NCBI GenBank assembly: GCA_964458705.1
Contig: CAYWKD010000004.1
Location: 45,839 to 109,838 of the forward strand
From: JAAUTG01 sp964458705
Lineage (GTDB): Bacteria; Bacteroidota; Bacteroidia; Chitinophagales; Saprospiraceae
Reading direction: 5' to 3'
Length of the DNA: 64,000 nt
Part shown: positions 52,305-61,409 of the stretch, piece by piece
Numbering within the stretch: position 1 is the first letter of the stretch
Layout: each line of letters begins with the position of its first letter
The notes under the pieces: model-generated
Database searches by the model: none
Told to the model about the DNA's origin: nothing
What the model saw: the letters and a program-made list of their open reading frames with translations, nothing else
Made by a program: the position numbers and the translations under genes

Positions 52305-52955
52305 TTAATTAAGTAAGCTATCAATTGGCATCTTGATGAGTCCATTGTCATATTGCAATGTCCAGCCTGCTGTTTCTACCAGTATTCTAATAACTTCGAT
52401 GAGCTGATTTCCTTGTTCCTCGGCTTGTTGTAAAAGGTTGCTTTTTAAGGCAGCTTCGCGTAGTTTTTCCTTAGCATCTTTATTTAAACGGTTATAGTCG
52501 TTAGGGGCAAAGGAATTAAACCAACTTTCTTCAATATTAAAGTAATTCAGCTCGTGGTCAATGGAGAGAATTTCAGGTTCAGGTAAGTTGCTTATTGTGA
52601 GTACCTGACTTGCTTGATCCATATTAATTTGTACCTGCTTCATATCATAACCTACTAACACTTTTCCAGTTACATGTATAACTGCTTGCTTTGCAGCAGG
52701 AACTCTGGTTGGAAAGGGCAAATAAAAAGTCAAATTTTTAATATCCCCTCCTTTGTAAGTTTCTGAAAGCTGCCCCTCTATCGTAACAAGTTTTAATACC
52801 TTTTTAACTTGCTCTAGAACAACAGTGGATTGTTCAACATATTCAGTATCGGCAGGCTTAGCCATTTGCCAAGTAAGATAAACTCCCATTGCAAAAGCAA
52901 CTAGAAAACCCAATACAATAAATCCTTGTTTCATGATGATATGTCCTTTTATCAA
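52305..52955 (-). CDS. DUF4230-family membrane-anchored protein
   Basis: A 216-residue protein with an N-terminal membrane anchor (GFIVLGFLVAFAMGVYLTW, about residues 11-29) and an outside domain of the DUF4230 family: VVLEQVKKVLKLVTIEG, GKVLVGYDMKQVQINMD and LTISNLPEPEILSIDHEL. DUF4230 is widespread and poorly understood. It starts 9 bases after the DUF3108 gene and probably shares its mRNA with the flippase-like gene. The ATG at residue 8 (MKQGFIVLG) is an alternative start. The rpmE gene downstream has its own promoter. Confidence 0.88.
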   Translation of the reverse strand: MIKGHIIMKQGFIVLGFLVAFAMGVYLTWQMAKPADTEYVEQSTVVLEQVKKVLKLVTIEGQLSETYKGGDIKNLTFYLPFPTRVPAAKQAVIHVTGKVLVGYDMKQVQINMDQASQVLTISNLPEPEILSIDHELNYFNIEESWFNSFAPNDYNRLNKDAKEKLREAALKSNLLQQAEEQGNQLIEVIRILVETAGWTLQYDNGLIKMPIDSLLN

Positions 52956-52964
52956 AGGTAGTAA

Positions 52965-53810
52965 CTATCCCTCTACTTTAGCTGTAAAATCGTGTTTTAA
53001 ACCCTTGTAACTTTTTAATACAGCTTTTATCGAACCTACGCTAACAGGCGATTCAATTAAAAGCGGAATACGATTTTTATCATCAGAGACCCACACTTTC
53101 ATTTGGTTGTTTTCTTTAAAAATGTCGCCTGTTACTACTTCAGGGCTAAAGATAAGCGTTTTATATTTCCCTTGACCTTTAATTTTCTTATTATCGTCTT
53201 GACCAAGATATTTTACATTAAGCGGATACGTTGTTTCATCCATGAATAACTTGATCGGGAAACTGCTGCCTGGCTCAAACTGTTTGAAATTAATATTTCT
53301 AGCATGATAAACAATGGAAAGCATATCGTGCATACAATCATCCAATTCAAATTCATTTTTTTCAACTGCATCTTTAGTTTTTCCTCTAAGAGAGATAGCT
53401 TTTCGTTTGTTTTGTTGAAGAATGGTTTGGTCGTACAAACGATACTCCCCTTCTTCAATCGTTTTCATCGACAACTTCGGTAACAAAGTCTTCTTATCCA
53501 CATAAGTATCATAACGATCCCTTACTCGATATACCCAATCATAAGATTCGTAGGATTTTCCAATAGCTGAAAAATGATATTCTGTATCTGCCTCATCAAC
53601 ACTAAAAGTTACCTCACCTGCTGCTACCCATACAAAATTCCAGTTGTAGTAAATTTTGTAAACAATCTCCTCTCCAGACTTAAAAGTTTCGTTTTTTGTA
53701 CTGCAAGATTCTAGGTCTATACTAGTAGTAGGGGCAGAAGTAGTTGGTGGATCAATAAAAGCTAGCAAGCCAAATAGCGTCAATAAACTTATTAATTTAT
53801 TTATGTTCAT
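52965..53810 (-). CDS. DUF3108-family secreted protein
   Basis: A 281-residue exported protein: a hydrophobic start (ISLLTLFGLLAFIDPPTT, residues 6-23) followed by a beta-rich domain of the DUF3108 family. The conserved features are FKSGEEIVYKIYYNWNFVW, AAGEVTFSVDEA and WVYRVRDRYDTYVDK, then VWVSDDKNRIPLLIESPVSVG. Cys43-like residue positions are not conserved as a lipobox, so a standard signal peptide is more likely. It lies between the flippase-like gene (50 bases) and DUF4230 (9 bases). Envelope location is inferred. Confidence 0.85.
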   Translation of the reverse strand: MNINKLISLLTLFGLLAFIDPPTTSAPTTSIDLESCSTKNETFKSGEEIVYKIYYNWNFVWVAAGEVTFSVDEADTEYHFSAIGKSYESYDWVYRVRDRYDTYVDKKTLLPKLSMKTIEEGEYRLYDQTILQQNKRKAISLRGKTKDAVEKNEFELDDCMHDMLSIVYHARNINFKQFEPGSSFPIKLFMDETTYPLNVKYLGQDDNKKIKGQGKYKTLIFSPEVVTGDIFKENNQMKVWVSDDKNRIPLLIESPVSVGSIKAVLKSYKGLKHDFTAKVEG

Positions 53811-53860
53811 GTTTTATAGTCTTGTTCCAAATTGAGAATGCTTTAGTTAGGCAAGTTGTT

Positions 53861-54904
53861 TCACTTGTCTTTTGGATTAACAATTTGGTAACCTAATGAC
53901 TTGATAATGTTTACTCTAAGCAAAAAGAATCCTCCCAAAATAGCAGGTATAATCAGATTGATGATGTAGAGCGTGTAAGTACTACCCAAAATACCAATAG
54001 TATCACTAGTGAAACGCTGCCAAATAAAAAGTGCCATCGGTCCGCGAGCTGCAACGTCAAAGATGGGTGGGAGCGGAATACTCGTTTGAAAAAAATAATG
54101 AGTAAAAATGCCACTGATAGCAACAAGAAAAGAAGGAATTTCAATATCGAAAAATCGAAGCATAAAATAATACTGGGAAGAATAGGTAAATAGACGCAAT
54201 GCGGAGAAAAGTAGTGTTGTCCATAGTGCTTTAGCATTGTACTCTGTAAGTAACATTAAATGCTTTAAGTACTGCTTTAGATAATGTACAAATGGTAGTC
54301 GTCGGGCAATGGGAAGTAGTAAATCAATATTAAAAAAGCAAAAGAGCATGAGACTAATCAAGCCCAATCCTAAGAAAAATATGAGGTAGAGCAAGTAGGT
54401 ATCCCAAGTGAAGTAGATAGAGGCAAAATAAATCAAACCCAGCAATCCGAAAGATAAAAGCACTAGCAACTGACTGAATCCTCCAACGGCAGTAGCTATA
54501 AAGGCTTTCCAGTTGTGTTCGGGCTTTACCATTAAAATTCGACCACCGTATTCGCCGATGCGATTGGGGGTGAAAAGACCGATTGCAATCCCTACTAATA
54601 TAGCTTTGAATATTCTCCAGAAAGAATAATCTGAGAAGCCCTTAATGAGTTGCTGCCATTTTAAAGCCTCTAGCCCCCAGTTAATGGGAATAAGAAAAAT
54701 AGTAATGATTAACCAGTGAGCATATTCCCATGTAAAACAAGCTAAAAAAGCCTCCCAGATGGCAGTTGCATTCTCTTTGCCGAATATGTATCTATAAACG
54801 GACCAAGTCAGTAAACTTATAACGAGCAACTTAATCGACCAATTGATAAAGCGATGCTTGTACCATTTAGCGGTAGGCTCTTGGTTATTAGAGAAATGCG
54901 CCAT
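53861..54904 (-). CDS. Flippase-like/LPG-synthase-type integral membrane protein
   Basis: A 347-residue polytopic membrane protein with about eight hydrophobic segments, resembling the lysylphosphatidylglycerol synthase membrane domain (UPF0104/flippase-like family). Recognisable pieces include IPINWGLEALKWQQLI near the second helix, GLFTPNRIGEYGGRILM, VGGFSQLLVLLSFGL and PAILGGFFLLRVNI. The aminoacyl-transferase domain of MprF is missing, so a lipid-translocation role is likelier than lysyl transfer, but the substrate is unknown. It opens the operon flippase-DUF3108-DUF4230. A terminator for the upstream DUF1573 gene is at 54945-54983. Confidence 0.85.
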   Translation of the reverse strand: MAHFSNNQEPTAKWYKHRFINWSIKLLVISLLTWSVYRYIFGKENATAIWEAFLACFTWEYAHWLIITIFLIPINWGLEALKWQQLIKGFSDYSFWRIFKAILVGIAIGLFTPNRIGEYGGRILMVKPEHNWKAFIATAVGGFSQLLVLLSFGLLGLIYFASIYFTWDTYLLYLIFFLGLGLISLMLFCFFNIDLLLPIARRLPFVHYLKQYLKHLMLLTEYNAKALWTTLLFSALRLFTYSSQYYFMLRFFDIEIPSFLVAISGIFTHYFFQTSIPLPPIFDVAARGPMALFIWQRFTSDTIGILGSTYTLYIINLIIPAILGGFFLLRVNIIKSLGYQIVNPKDK

Positions 54905-54944
54905 TTGGTTATGAACTTCGTTTGTTTATACTTATCAAATAAAA

Positions 54945-54983
54945 AAGGCTCTGAGCCAGCCAATGCGACGGACTCAGAGCCTT
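54945..54983 (-). terminator. Rho-independent terminator of the DUF1573 gene
   Basis: An 11-bp perfect inverted repeat (54945-54955 with 54973-54983) is followed on the minus strand by TTTTTT. It begins 35 bases after the DUF1573 stop. Confidence 0.85.
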
Positions 54984-55017
54984 AGCAATATTTTACACCT
55001 TTAAAAAGGAGTCTCAA

Positions 55018-55500
55018 CTATTTTCCGCTACCGCTACCATTGAAGATACTTTTATTAGCGGGAACACTTTCTTCCTTTGGTGCTTCTAATACTTTACCCT
55101 TAATCATTAATTTCTTGGTTGGCTCAGCAGCATTTGTCGTCAATGTAATATACTTTGTGAAAGGACCGATGCGATCCGTAGCATATCTGACTTTAATGTT
55201 AGCTGTTTCGCCTGGCATTATTGGGTCTGTTGGATAAGTTGGTACTGTACATCCACAGCTTCCGCGCGCATTAGAAATGATTAATGGCTCTGTTCCTGTA
55301 TTGGTGAAAGTAAATTCACGATAAGGATCGGAGTTTTGTTCAATTGTGCCGTAATCAATTGTCTCTGATTCAAATTCCATAGCTGCACCCTCTACTGTCT
55401 GCGTTACTTGCTTTGTTACTTTTTTAGGTTCAGCCGTTTGTGCCATTGTGAAAGTCGTAGCTAAAGCTATCAATGCAATCACTGAAAAAAATTGTTTCAT
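55018..55500 (-). CDS. DUF1573-family secreted protein
   Basis: A 160-residue exported protein: signal peptide to about residue 20 (ending TMAQ), then a beta-sandwich typical of DUF1573 (MSP/PapD-like fold). The signature runs from MEFESETIDYGTIEQNSDPY through REFTFTNTGTEPLIISNARG to SCGCTVPTYP, with the paired Cys of CGC. MPGETANIKVRYATD and TLTTNAAEPTKKLMIKG follow. The family is common in Bacteroidota, often in multiple copies, and is of unknown function. It is monocistronic with its own terminator. Confidence 0.9.
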   Translation of the reverse strand: MKQFFSVIALIALATTFTMAQTAEPKKVTKQVTQTVEGAAMEFESETIDYGTIEQNSDPYREFTFTNTGTEPLIISNARGSCGCTVPTYPTDPIMPGETANIKVRYATDRIGPFTKYITLTTNAAEPTKKLMIKGKVLEAPKEESVPANKSIFNGSGSGK

Positions 55501-55674
55501 GCTATTTAGTGTTTTAATTGTTACTTTAATAATGAAGTTTTACCAATTTTTATTTGAAATAAAATGCTAAATCTAATCTTTGATATAATAACGAGTGTAA
55601 ATGTATAAGGTTTGACGCTAAAATAAAAGGAAGTATCGTTAACGCCCTGTTAATACCTTAAAATAAGTTTTCAA

Positions 55675-57117
55675 CTATCTCGTGGTTTTAAAGGTGAACA
55701 CCTTTGATTCAGTTCGAGCAGTGTCTATAATTCTAGTTAGTTCTGATACTACATCTGGAAAATCACTGGCTACATTATTCTCCTCTCCTGAATCTTTTGA
55801 AAGGTCATACAATTCAATCATCTTCTCAGGATTTGCTATTACATCATATTTGACTGCTTTCCAGTTTCCTTTTCTCACTGCTTGTCTGCCACCTTTTTCA
55901 TGAAACTCCCAATAGAGGTATTCATGCTCTTTTTGATTGCCACCATCTAATAATGTAGGCAGAAAAGAAATGCCATCCAAGCCTTTAGGTGTTTCAATAC
56001 TTGTTAAATCACATACTGTTGGAAAGAAATCCCAGAATGCGGCAATATGATTAGAAGTAGAATTAGGCTCAATATTATTTGTCCATTTCACAATAGTTGG
56101 TACACGGATACCTCCTTCGTAAAGGTCTCTTTTATGACCTTTAAATGCTCCATTACTGTCAAAAAAGTCGGGGTCTGCTCCACCCTCTTTATGTGGTCCG
56201 TTATCAGAAGAAAAGATAATAATAGTATTTTCTGCTAAGCCCAAGTTTTCAATTTGCTGCATAATTTCTCCTACTTGCTCGTCTAATAAGGTAATCATAG
56301 CTACAAAAGCAGCATGAGACTCAGGCTGAGAGGCATAAGAACCGTTTCGATACCCCTCTCCTTCATCTAAGCCTTGGTAGCTATTTTCAGGTAAAAATTG
56401 GTTGCGATATTTTGCCATATATTTTTCTGGAGCAACTAATTCTGCATGGGGAATCAAGGAAGGATAGAAAAGGAAAAAGCTAGTATCCTTATTGTTTTCT
56501 ATAAATTTCAAGGCTTCTTCCTGTATTTTGATAGGTGCATAAAGTCCTTTTTGCTGTCCTTCATTTTCTGACAACGTAACTTTCATGTCATTATCCCAAA
56601 GATGGTAGGGGTAATAATGATGCGCTAATCGCTGGCAATTATACCCATAAAAGCGATCAAAACCCTGCTTCAAGGGATCGCCTTCGGAACTCGGAAAACC
56701 TAGTCCCCATTTACCAAACGCTCCTGTTATGTAACCTACTTTTTTTAGTTGCTCAGCAATAGTAAAGCTGCTTGCGGGAAGTGGGTGTTGACCTTCGGGC
56801 TGTATTTCTTTATTGCCACGTACAGGTGTGTGACCTGTATGCAGACCTGTCATCAGGACAGAACGAGAAGGTGCACAAACAGTTGCACCAGCATAAAACT
56901 GCGTAAATGCCATTCCTTGCTTTGCTAAGCGATCAATGTTAGGTGTGTCGAATTTTTGCTGCCCAAAACAACTTAAATCAGCATATCCCAAATCATCGGC
57001 TAGGATAAAAATAATATTGGGTCTCGGAGTGGTCAGGGCATCTTGATTATTTGTTTCTAGCGATTGGCATGATGCTGAGATAAGACTAAAGAAAAAGAAC
57101 ACTATTTTGTATTTCAT
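55675..57117 (-). CDS. Sulfatase, formylglycine-dependent (lipoprotein)
   Basis: An arylsulfatase-type hydrolase of the S1 family, probably surface- or periplasm-located. The frame is open from 57153, but the ATG at 57117 starts MKYKIVFFFFSLI with lipobox SASC (Cys17), so I start there (480 residues). Metal Asps are in ILADDLGYADLSCFG. The formylglycine site is Cys81 in VCAPSRSVLMTGLHTG (C-x-P-S-R), showing Cys-type maturation by a sulfatase-modifying enzyme not present here. IIFSSDNGPHKEGG holds the second metal pair. It may act on sulfated polysaccharides, which would fit a marine habitat. The natural substrate is not decided by sequence. Confidence 0.92.
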   Translation of the reverse strand: MKYKIVFFFFSLISASCQSLETNNQDALTTPRPNIIFILADDLGYADLSCFGQQKFDTPNIDRLAKQGMAFTQFYAGATVCAPSRSVLMTGLHTGHTPVRGNKEIQPEGQHPLPASSFTIAEQLKKVGYITGAFGKWGLGFPSSEGDPLKQGFDRFYGYNCQRLAHHYYPYHLWDNDMKVTLSENEGQQKGLYAPIKIQEEALKFIENNKDTSFFLFYPSLIPHAELVAPEKYMAKYRNQFLPENSYQGLDEGEGYRNGSYASQPESHAAFVAMITLLDEQVGEIMQQIENLGLAENTIIIFSSDNGPHKEGGADPDFFDSNGAFKGHKRDLYEGGIRVPTIVKWTNNIEPNSTSNHIAAFWDFFPTVCDLTSIETPKGLDGISFLPTLLDGGNQKEHEYLYWEFHEKGGRQAVRKGNWKAVKYDVIANPEKMIELYDLSKDSGEENNVASDFPDVVSELTRIIDTARTESKVFTFKTTR

Positions 57118-57178
57118 GTTTTTCGTTTTAGATAAAGATAAGCATTCTGACAATTATCTGTTAGTGATAAGCAAATCT

Positions 57179-58258
57179 TTATTTTTGTTCTTCCCAAGCC
57201 TTCACCAACATCAATACACGGTTATAATTTTGGATACCTTCTTCGATACCTTGTGCCTTGAGGTAAGTGTTGTAAGTTGCTCTGCGAAGTTTGGGCAAGA
57301 CGTTGGGATATTTTTGATGGTTTTCAATAATGCTATTCCAGTCTGCCTTAACAGCAGGTGGTAAGTTGCGGAGGTATTGCAGGGCAGCTACTTTGTCGTA
57401 TTTACTATAATTGACAAAGAGTGTTGTGAAATATTCGAGATAACCCGCATACTGAATAAAATCGTTCTGAGATTGAGTACAAGCAAGGTAAGCAATAAAA
57501 TTGCAAGTGCCTTCGTCGCCTATGCCATAGCTGTGAGCTAATTCGTGTGCCATGACGTGTGGCAGTTCAAGCGGATGTAAACCAGCATCCACATTACATT
57601 CTCCAGTCCAAGGAAAATAAACACCTAATGTACTCCACCTTAACAATATTCCCTTGGGCTGCAATTGCTGCACTTTTGGCTTGAACTTGGAGGGATAGTT
57701 GAGTCTGCTGAATACAGTTTTTACTTCTGCTTGGATGGAATCTGTTAGATTTGTTGGAAATTGCTTACTAGACAGCGCAACAGAATCTATGCCAAAGATA
57801 GGGCGTATTGCAACTAGTTTTTCCGTGACGCGATCCATTCCTTCAGCTAAATCTTTTTCAGAGAGTGGCATTAATTTTAGTGATTGCTGTTGTTCAACAG
57901 GAATTCGGGCATAATTAAATCCCCATAGAAATAAAAAGAAAAATGCAACGCTTCCTGTCCATGCAAACACGGATAAAATGGCACTTAGTAGCCTGTACGA
58001 CCATCTATTTTTTGATTTAATAAATACAATGATGCCGTAAATCAAATAAGCAATTTCACCTAGCAACAATATGTACAGAACAGGAAAAGGTAATAAGTCC
58101 ATAGCAAAATCCAAGATTTTACGAATGCCTAAAAAAAGTCCTCTTGAGTAGTATTGTTCTACTAACGCTGATTGATCGCTCACCATCCATCTTAGCAGAA
58201 TTGCTGATGCACCAAGTCCAATCCAAATCAATTTATTCCTTACTCTTTTTTTATTCAT
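57179..58258 (-). CDS. DUF3810-family membrane metalloprotein
   Basis: A 359-residue membrane protein of the DUF3810 family. Three N-terminal hydrophobic segments (about residues 10-125) are followed by a soluble part with the zinc-type motif HVMAHELAHSYGIGDEGTCNF. HELAH plus the downstream Glu suggests a zincin. GECNVDAGLHPLELPHV precedes it. The family is found mainly in Bacteroidota and Firmicutes and has no proven role. It lies 61 bases before the preferred sulfatase start and 52 bases after the pseudouridine synthase gene, all on the minus strand. A peptidase activity is an inference from the motif. Confidence 0.85.
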   Translation of the reverse strand: MNKKRVRNKLIWIGLGASAILLRWMVSDQSALVEQYYSRGLFLGIRKILDFAMDLLPFPVLYILLLGEIAYLIYGIIVFIKSKNRWSYRLLSAILSVFAWTGSVAFFFLFLWGFNYARIPVEQQQSLKLMPLSEKDLAEGMDRVTEKLVAIRPIFGIDSVALSSKQFPTNLTDSIQAEVKTVFSRLNYPSKFKPKVQQLQPKGILLRWSTLGVYFPWTGECNVDAGLHPLELPHVMAHELAHSYGIGDEGTCNFIAYLACTQSQNDFIQYAGYLEYFTTLFVNYSKYDKVAALQYLRNLPPAVKADWNSIIENHQKYPNVLPKLRRATYNTYLKAQGIEEGIQNYNRVLMLVKAWEEQK

Positions 58259-58310
58259 AGGTTAGTTATGGTTTAATCCACTTTTTGACATTAGAAATGA
58301 GTATCTTCAG

Positions 58311-59018
58311 CTACACAAAGTACTTCAACATTCGTACTTCCTCATCTGTGAGATGTCGAAAGCGTCCTCTGGATAAATTCTTTTTAGTTAGTCCGGCATA
58401 ATAAGTTCGATCTAATTTAATTACCTCATAGCCTAGATGAGAAAAAATGCGGCGAACAATTCTGTTGCGACCAATATGAATTTCAATGCCAACTTCTGTT
58501 TTGTCGCTACCTGCAATATAATCTATACCATCTACGGTGGCTGTACCATCTTCTAGCTTTAAGCCTACCCTAATTTTCTCCAAGTCTTTGTCATGAATGG
58601 GCTCATTTAATCTTACTTGATAAAACTTTTTTATATTGAAACTGGGATGTGATAACTTCTGCGCTAAGTCGCCGTCGTTAGTGAGCAATAGCAACCCCAT
58701 TGTGGCTCTATCCAAACGCCCCACAGGAAAAACACGCTCTTTAATTTTTCCTTCTAATAAGTCTATAACGGTTCTTCTATCTCGCTCATCTTTGAGTGTG
58801 GTGATATAATTTTTGGGCTTATTCATCAATAAATAGACCTTTTGCTCTTCTAAGGAAATAGCTACTTCTTGGTGAGTAACTTTGTCTTCTTCTTTTACTT
58901 CGTACCAAGGCTCTAGCGTTACCAATCCGTTCACTTTAATCTGTCCACTTTTTATCAAGTCAGCGGCTTGTCTCCTTGAGCATATACCACAATGAGCAAT
59001 ATATTTATTCAGTTTCAT
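58311..59018 (-). CDS. RsuA/RluB-family pseudouridine synthase
   Basis: An rRNA pseudouridine synthase. The N-terminal S4 RNA-binding domain is LNKYIAHCGICSRRQAADLI (about residues 3-60). The catalytic core carries FPVGRLDRATMGLLLLTND with Asp103 as the catalytic residue, and LLMNKPKNYITT before it. VGIEIHIGRNRIVRRIFSHLGYEV is the family's C-terminal region. The length of 235 fits RluB/RsuA-type proteins, but which uridine is modified (23S versus 16S) cannot be told. It is upstream of the DUF3810 gene. Confidence 0.92.
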   Translation of the reverse strand: MKLNKYIAHCGICSRRQAADLIKSGQIKVNGLVTLEPWYEVKEEDKVTHQEVAISLEEQKVYLLMNKPKNYITTLKDERDRRTVIDLLEGKIKERVFPVGRLDRATMGLLLLTNDGDLAQKLSHPSFNIKKFYQVRLNEPIHDKDLEKIRVGLKLEDGTATVDGIDYIAGSDKTEVGIEIHIGRNRIVRRIFSHLGYEVIKLDRTYYAGLTKKNLSRGRFRHLTDEEVRMLKYFV

Positions 59019-59166
59019 TTTATGTATTTTCTGTCATGTTTGCTTGATTGTTAAAGCATTCTTTATTTGTAACTGTTCGCTCAATATGCCGTAAAAATTT
59101 ATTAGTAGCGATGTTGGTAATCTTGCAGCGCTCTATTTGGTTTCTCTATTTACAAAATTGTAATCC

Positions 59167-59820
59167 ATGAACAAGAATTTTACTACGGTTGCCTTAGTTG
59201 ACGACCACCCTATTGTGGCAGTTGGCGTCAAAGGGATGCTCAGTAAAGATAGCAGAATACAATTCGTTCATCACGCTTTTTGTGGAGAAGATATACTTGA
59301 ATACCTTTCTCAATACACAGTAGATTTACTTCTACTTGATCTTAATCTTCCCGATTTTGATTTTTTAGATTTAATTAAAGCCGTACAAAATATCGTATCT
59401 TCTACTAAAATTATTGCTTATACTGCTTACAATGACTGTCAGTTAGTCAAGAATGTCTTACAGGCTGGTGTTGATGGATACTTGTTAAAAACTACTGCTC
59501 CAGATCAATTTAGAAAAGCTATAAACTATGTATTGACTCAAAAAGATGTATTTATAGGTGAAGGCGTTCAAATAAATGGTAGCAAAATATCCAATCCAAA
59601 AAAATTAAAAGATGATTTTCAAAAAAGTTTAAGTCTTTCAAAGCGGGAAAAAGAAATACTTGAATTGATTAGTCAGGGATATACCAGTTCGACAATTAGT
59701 CAAGCCTTATTTATAAGTAAATATACCGTAGAGACACACCGCAAAAATATTCTGAGAAAACTCAATTTTAATTCAAGTACAGAACTTGTGAAATTTGCGG
59801 TACAGCAAGGGCTAGTGTAG
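59167..59820 (+). CDS. NarL/LuxR-type response regulator
   Basis: A two-component response regulator. The receiver domain has acidic residues Asp12-Asp13 (LVDDHPIVAVG), the phosphoacceptor Asp58 (LLLLDLNLPDFD), a Thr/Ser switch (IIAYTAYND) and the conserved Lys (GYLLKTT). All key residues are present. The C-terminal LuxR-type HTH (about 150-215) shows LSKREKEILELISQGYTSSTIS and the recognition part ISKYTVETHRKNILRKLN. No histidine kinase is next to it, so the partner must be encoded elsewhere. Its stop is five bases from the convergent glycosyltransferase gene. Confidence 0.93.
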   Translation: MNKNFTTVALVDDHPIVAVGVKGMLSKDSRIQFVHHAFCGEDILEYLSQYTVDLLLLDLNLPDFDFLDLIKAVQNIVSSTKIIAYTAYNDCQLVKNVLQAGVDGYLLKTTAPDQFRKAINYVLTQKDVFIGEGVQINGSKISNPKKLKDDFQKSLSLSKREKEILELISQGYTSSTISQALFISKYTVETHRKNILRKLNFNSSTELVKFAVQQGLV

Positions 59821-59824
59821 TAAA

Positions 59825-60691
59825 TTATCGCAGTAATTGATAATTCTTATACTCCCCAATTCTTATACCAGTTGAGCGTTCTATGCTTCTCGAAAGTTGC
59901 TCTTTTAAAGACAACTTGCGTTTTGTAGGATCGAAAGTAAACTGCCAGTTCATCTGTTCAATTCTTGCTTTCATCACTTTGGGATGCGTTCCTTCAAATC
60001 GCTGTAAGGAATCAATTTGGGTGTAATCAAATTCTTCCACATCAGGGATGCGCTGTTTCATCCAATCATCATCATGCCACAGCTTGTTAAAACTCTTTTG
60101 TTTGAGTTGCTGATGCTTTGGATGTTTTACCCAGCCGTAATGGTAAATATAAGCATTGGCACTTCTTACTTTGAGCTTTTTTTCCATTTTTCTGAACCCT
60201 TGGGCATCTTGAAAAGATCGTATGGACTTGTCATTACGAATTGCTCTGACTTCTTTTCTGTACCATTTCCTTGAATCCCCTACATAATCATAAGAACCAT
60301 AAAAATGAGTGTAATCAAACAACAAACCTTCCACACGCTCATCAGCCAAGTGCTGCTGCATTGCAGTTTTCAATGGCGTGTAAAATTGCTCATGCAGCAC
60401 TTCATCTGCTTGAATATAAAAACACCAATCCGCTTTATCAATAGCATCAAATGCTTTGTTAGTTTCCTCTGCAAGCACTGCTCCACTTTTACGCAAACGA
60501 TCATTCCAAACTGTTTCAAGCACTCGAACTTTTGGGTCAATATTTCTGACCAATGCTAAAGTATCATCTTCTGATTTTCCCACTGCAACTACGACTTCAT
60601 CACAAATAGGCAGAATAGAGCGAATCGCCTCCACTATTGGATAATCGTATAAAATTGCATTTCTTATAATCGAAAAACCAACTATTCTCAT
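59825..60691 (-). CDS. Family 2 glycosyltransferase
   Basis: A GT-A fold transferase of 288 residues. The N-terminus (VGFSIIRNAILYDYPIVEAI) resembles glycosyltransferases of the WaaE/lipooligosaccharide type, and CDEVVVAVGKSEDDTLAL is the nucleotide-sugar part. The metal-binding motif is WCFYIQADEVLHE (Gln-Ala-Asp-Glu). The rest is rich in His, Tyr and Trp, as often in this group. No membrane segment or signal is present. The acceptor could be a surface polysaccharide, but no cluster surrounds it. It lies 54 bases after a lipoprotein gene on the same strand. Confidence 0.87.
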   Translation of the reverse strand: MRIVGFSIIRNAILYDYPIVEAIRSILPICDEVVVAVGKSEDDTLALVRNIDPKVRVLETVWNDRLRKSGAVLAEETNKAFDAIDKADWCFYIQADEVLHEQFYTPLKTAMQQHLADERVEGLLFDYTHFYGSYDYVGDSRKWYRKEVRAIRNDKSIRSFQDAQGFRKMEKKLKVRSANAYIYHYGWVKHPKHQQLKQKSFNKLWHDDDWMKQRIPDVEEFDYTQIDSLQRFEGTHPKVMKARIEQMNWQFTFDPTKRKLSLKEQLSRSIERSTGIRIGEYKNYQLLR

Positions 60692-60745
60692 GCTTCACTT
60701 TCTGATTTCAACTCTTTCGTATTCGTTATTTATTTTAAAAAATAG

Positions 60746-61312
60746 TTACTTCAACCACTGAACTTGAATGTTTATATCTTGTGCTCCGAATAGTATTATT
60801 TTTTGCTGATTTTTAATGGAATAACCGTAATCAGGGCGGTAGGTTGCCTTAGAGTTTGTGCCAATAAATTTAGCATCTGATAATGATTCGATGTGGATAG
60901 CTGAAATTGTTTCAAGGCTATCATATTCTATTTTGATTTGACGCGTTGTAAGTTTATCATCTAAAGCCCGATAAACCAAACTACTCAATTGACTAGTTTC
61001 ATTTAGAACAGAATCTACCTGATAGCGACCTATCAATGAGGGCTTATTGATGTCATTATTGATGAATGCTGCAAATTCAACATTTAAATCTAGGGTATCT
61101 GAAATAACCTCTTCTTCTTGCTCATTTAATAGGATGCGCTTTTGATAACGAATAGGCAATGTTTCTAATCGAACCATCTCTGACTCAAAGTAATCAGATA
61201 GATCGAAGTAGGTCTCTCCTACTGGCGAGTTGAGTTCCGATTCACTAGGAAAATTACAGGCAATAGCCATTGTGAAACAATACAAAAATAATATTCTTTT
61301 CAAACTACTCAT
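60746..61312 (-). CDS. Predicted lipoprotein of unknown function
   Basis: A 188-residue lipoprotein: signal with lipobox AIAC (Cys19), then a beta-rich chain with YFDLSDYFESEMVRLETLP, RQIKIEYDSLETISAIHIES and a C-terminal IILFGAQDINIQVQWLK. No known domain was recognised. It is between gpmI (97 bases) and the glycosyltransferase gene on the same strand. Its role is unknown. Confidence 0.75.
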   Translation of the reverse strand: MSSLKRILFLYCFTMAIACNFPSESELNSPVGETYFDLSDYFESEMVRLETLPIRYQKRILLNEQEEEVISDTLDLNVEFAAFINNDINKPSLIGRYQVDSVLNETSQLSSLVYRALDDKLTTRQIKIEYDSLETISAIHIESLSDAKFIGTNSKATYRPDYGYSIKNQQKIILFGAQDINIQVQWLK

Positions 61313-61409
61313 TTATGATTGATGATTATCACTTGCCCTAGGTGATGAATAATTAGCTAGGTGGCAAAGTGAACTACTCTAGTAGGCATCTTCAGCATCT
61401 ATGCTCAAG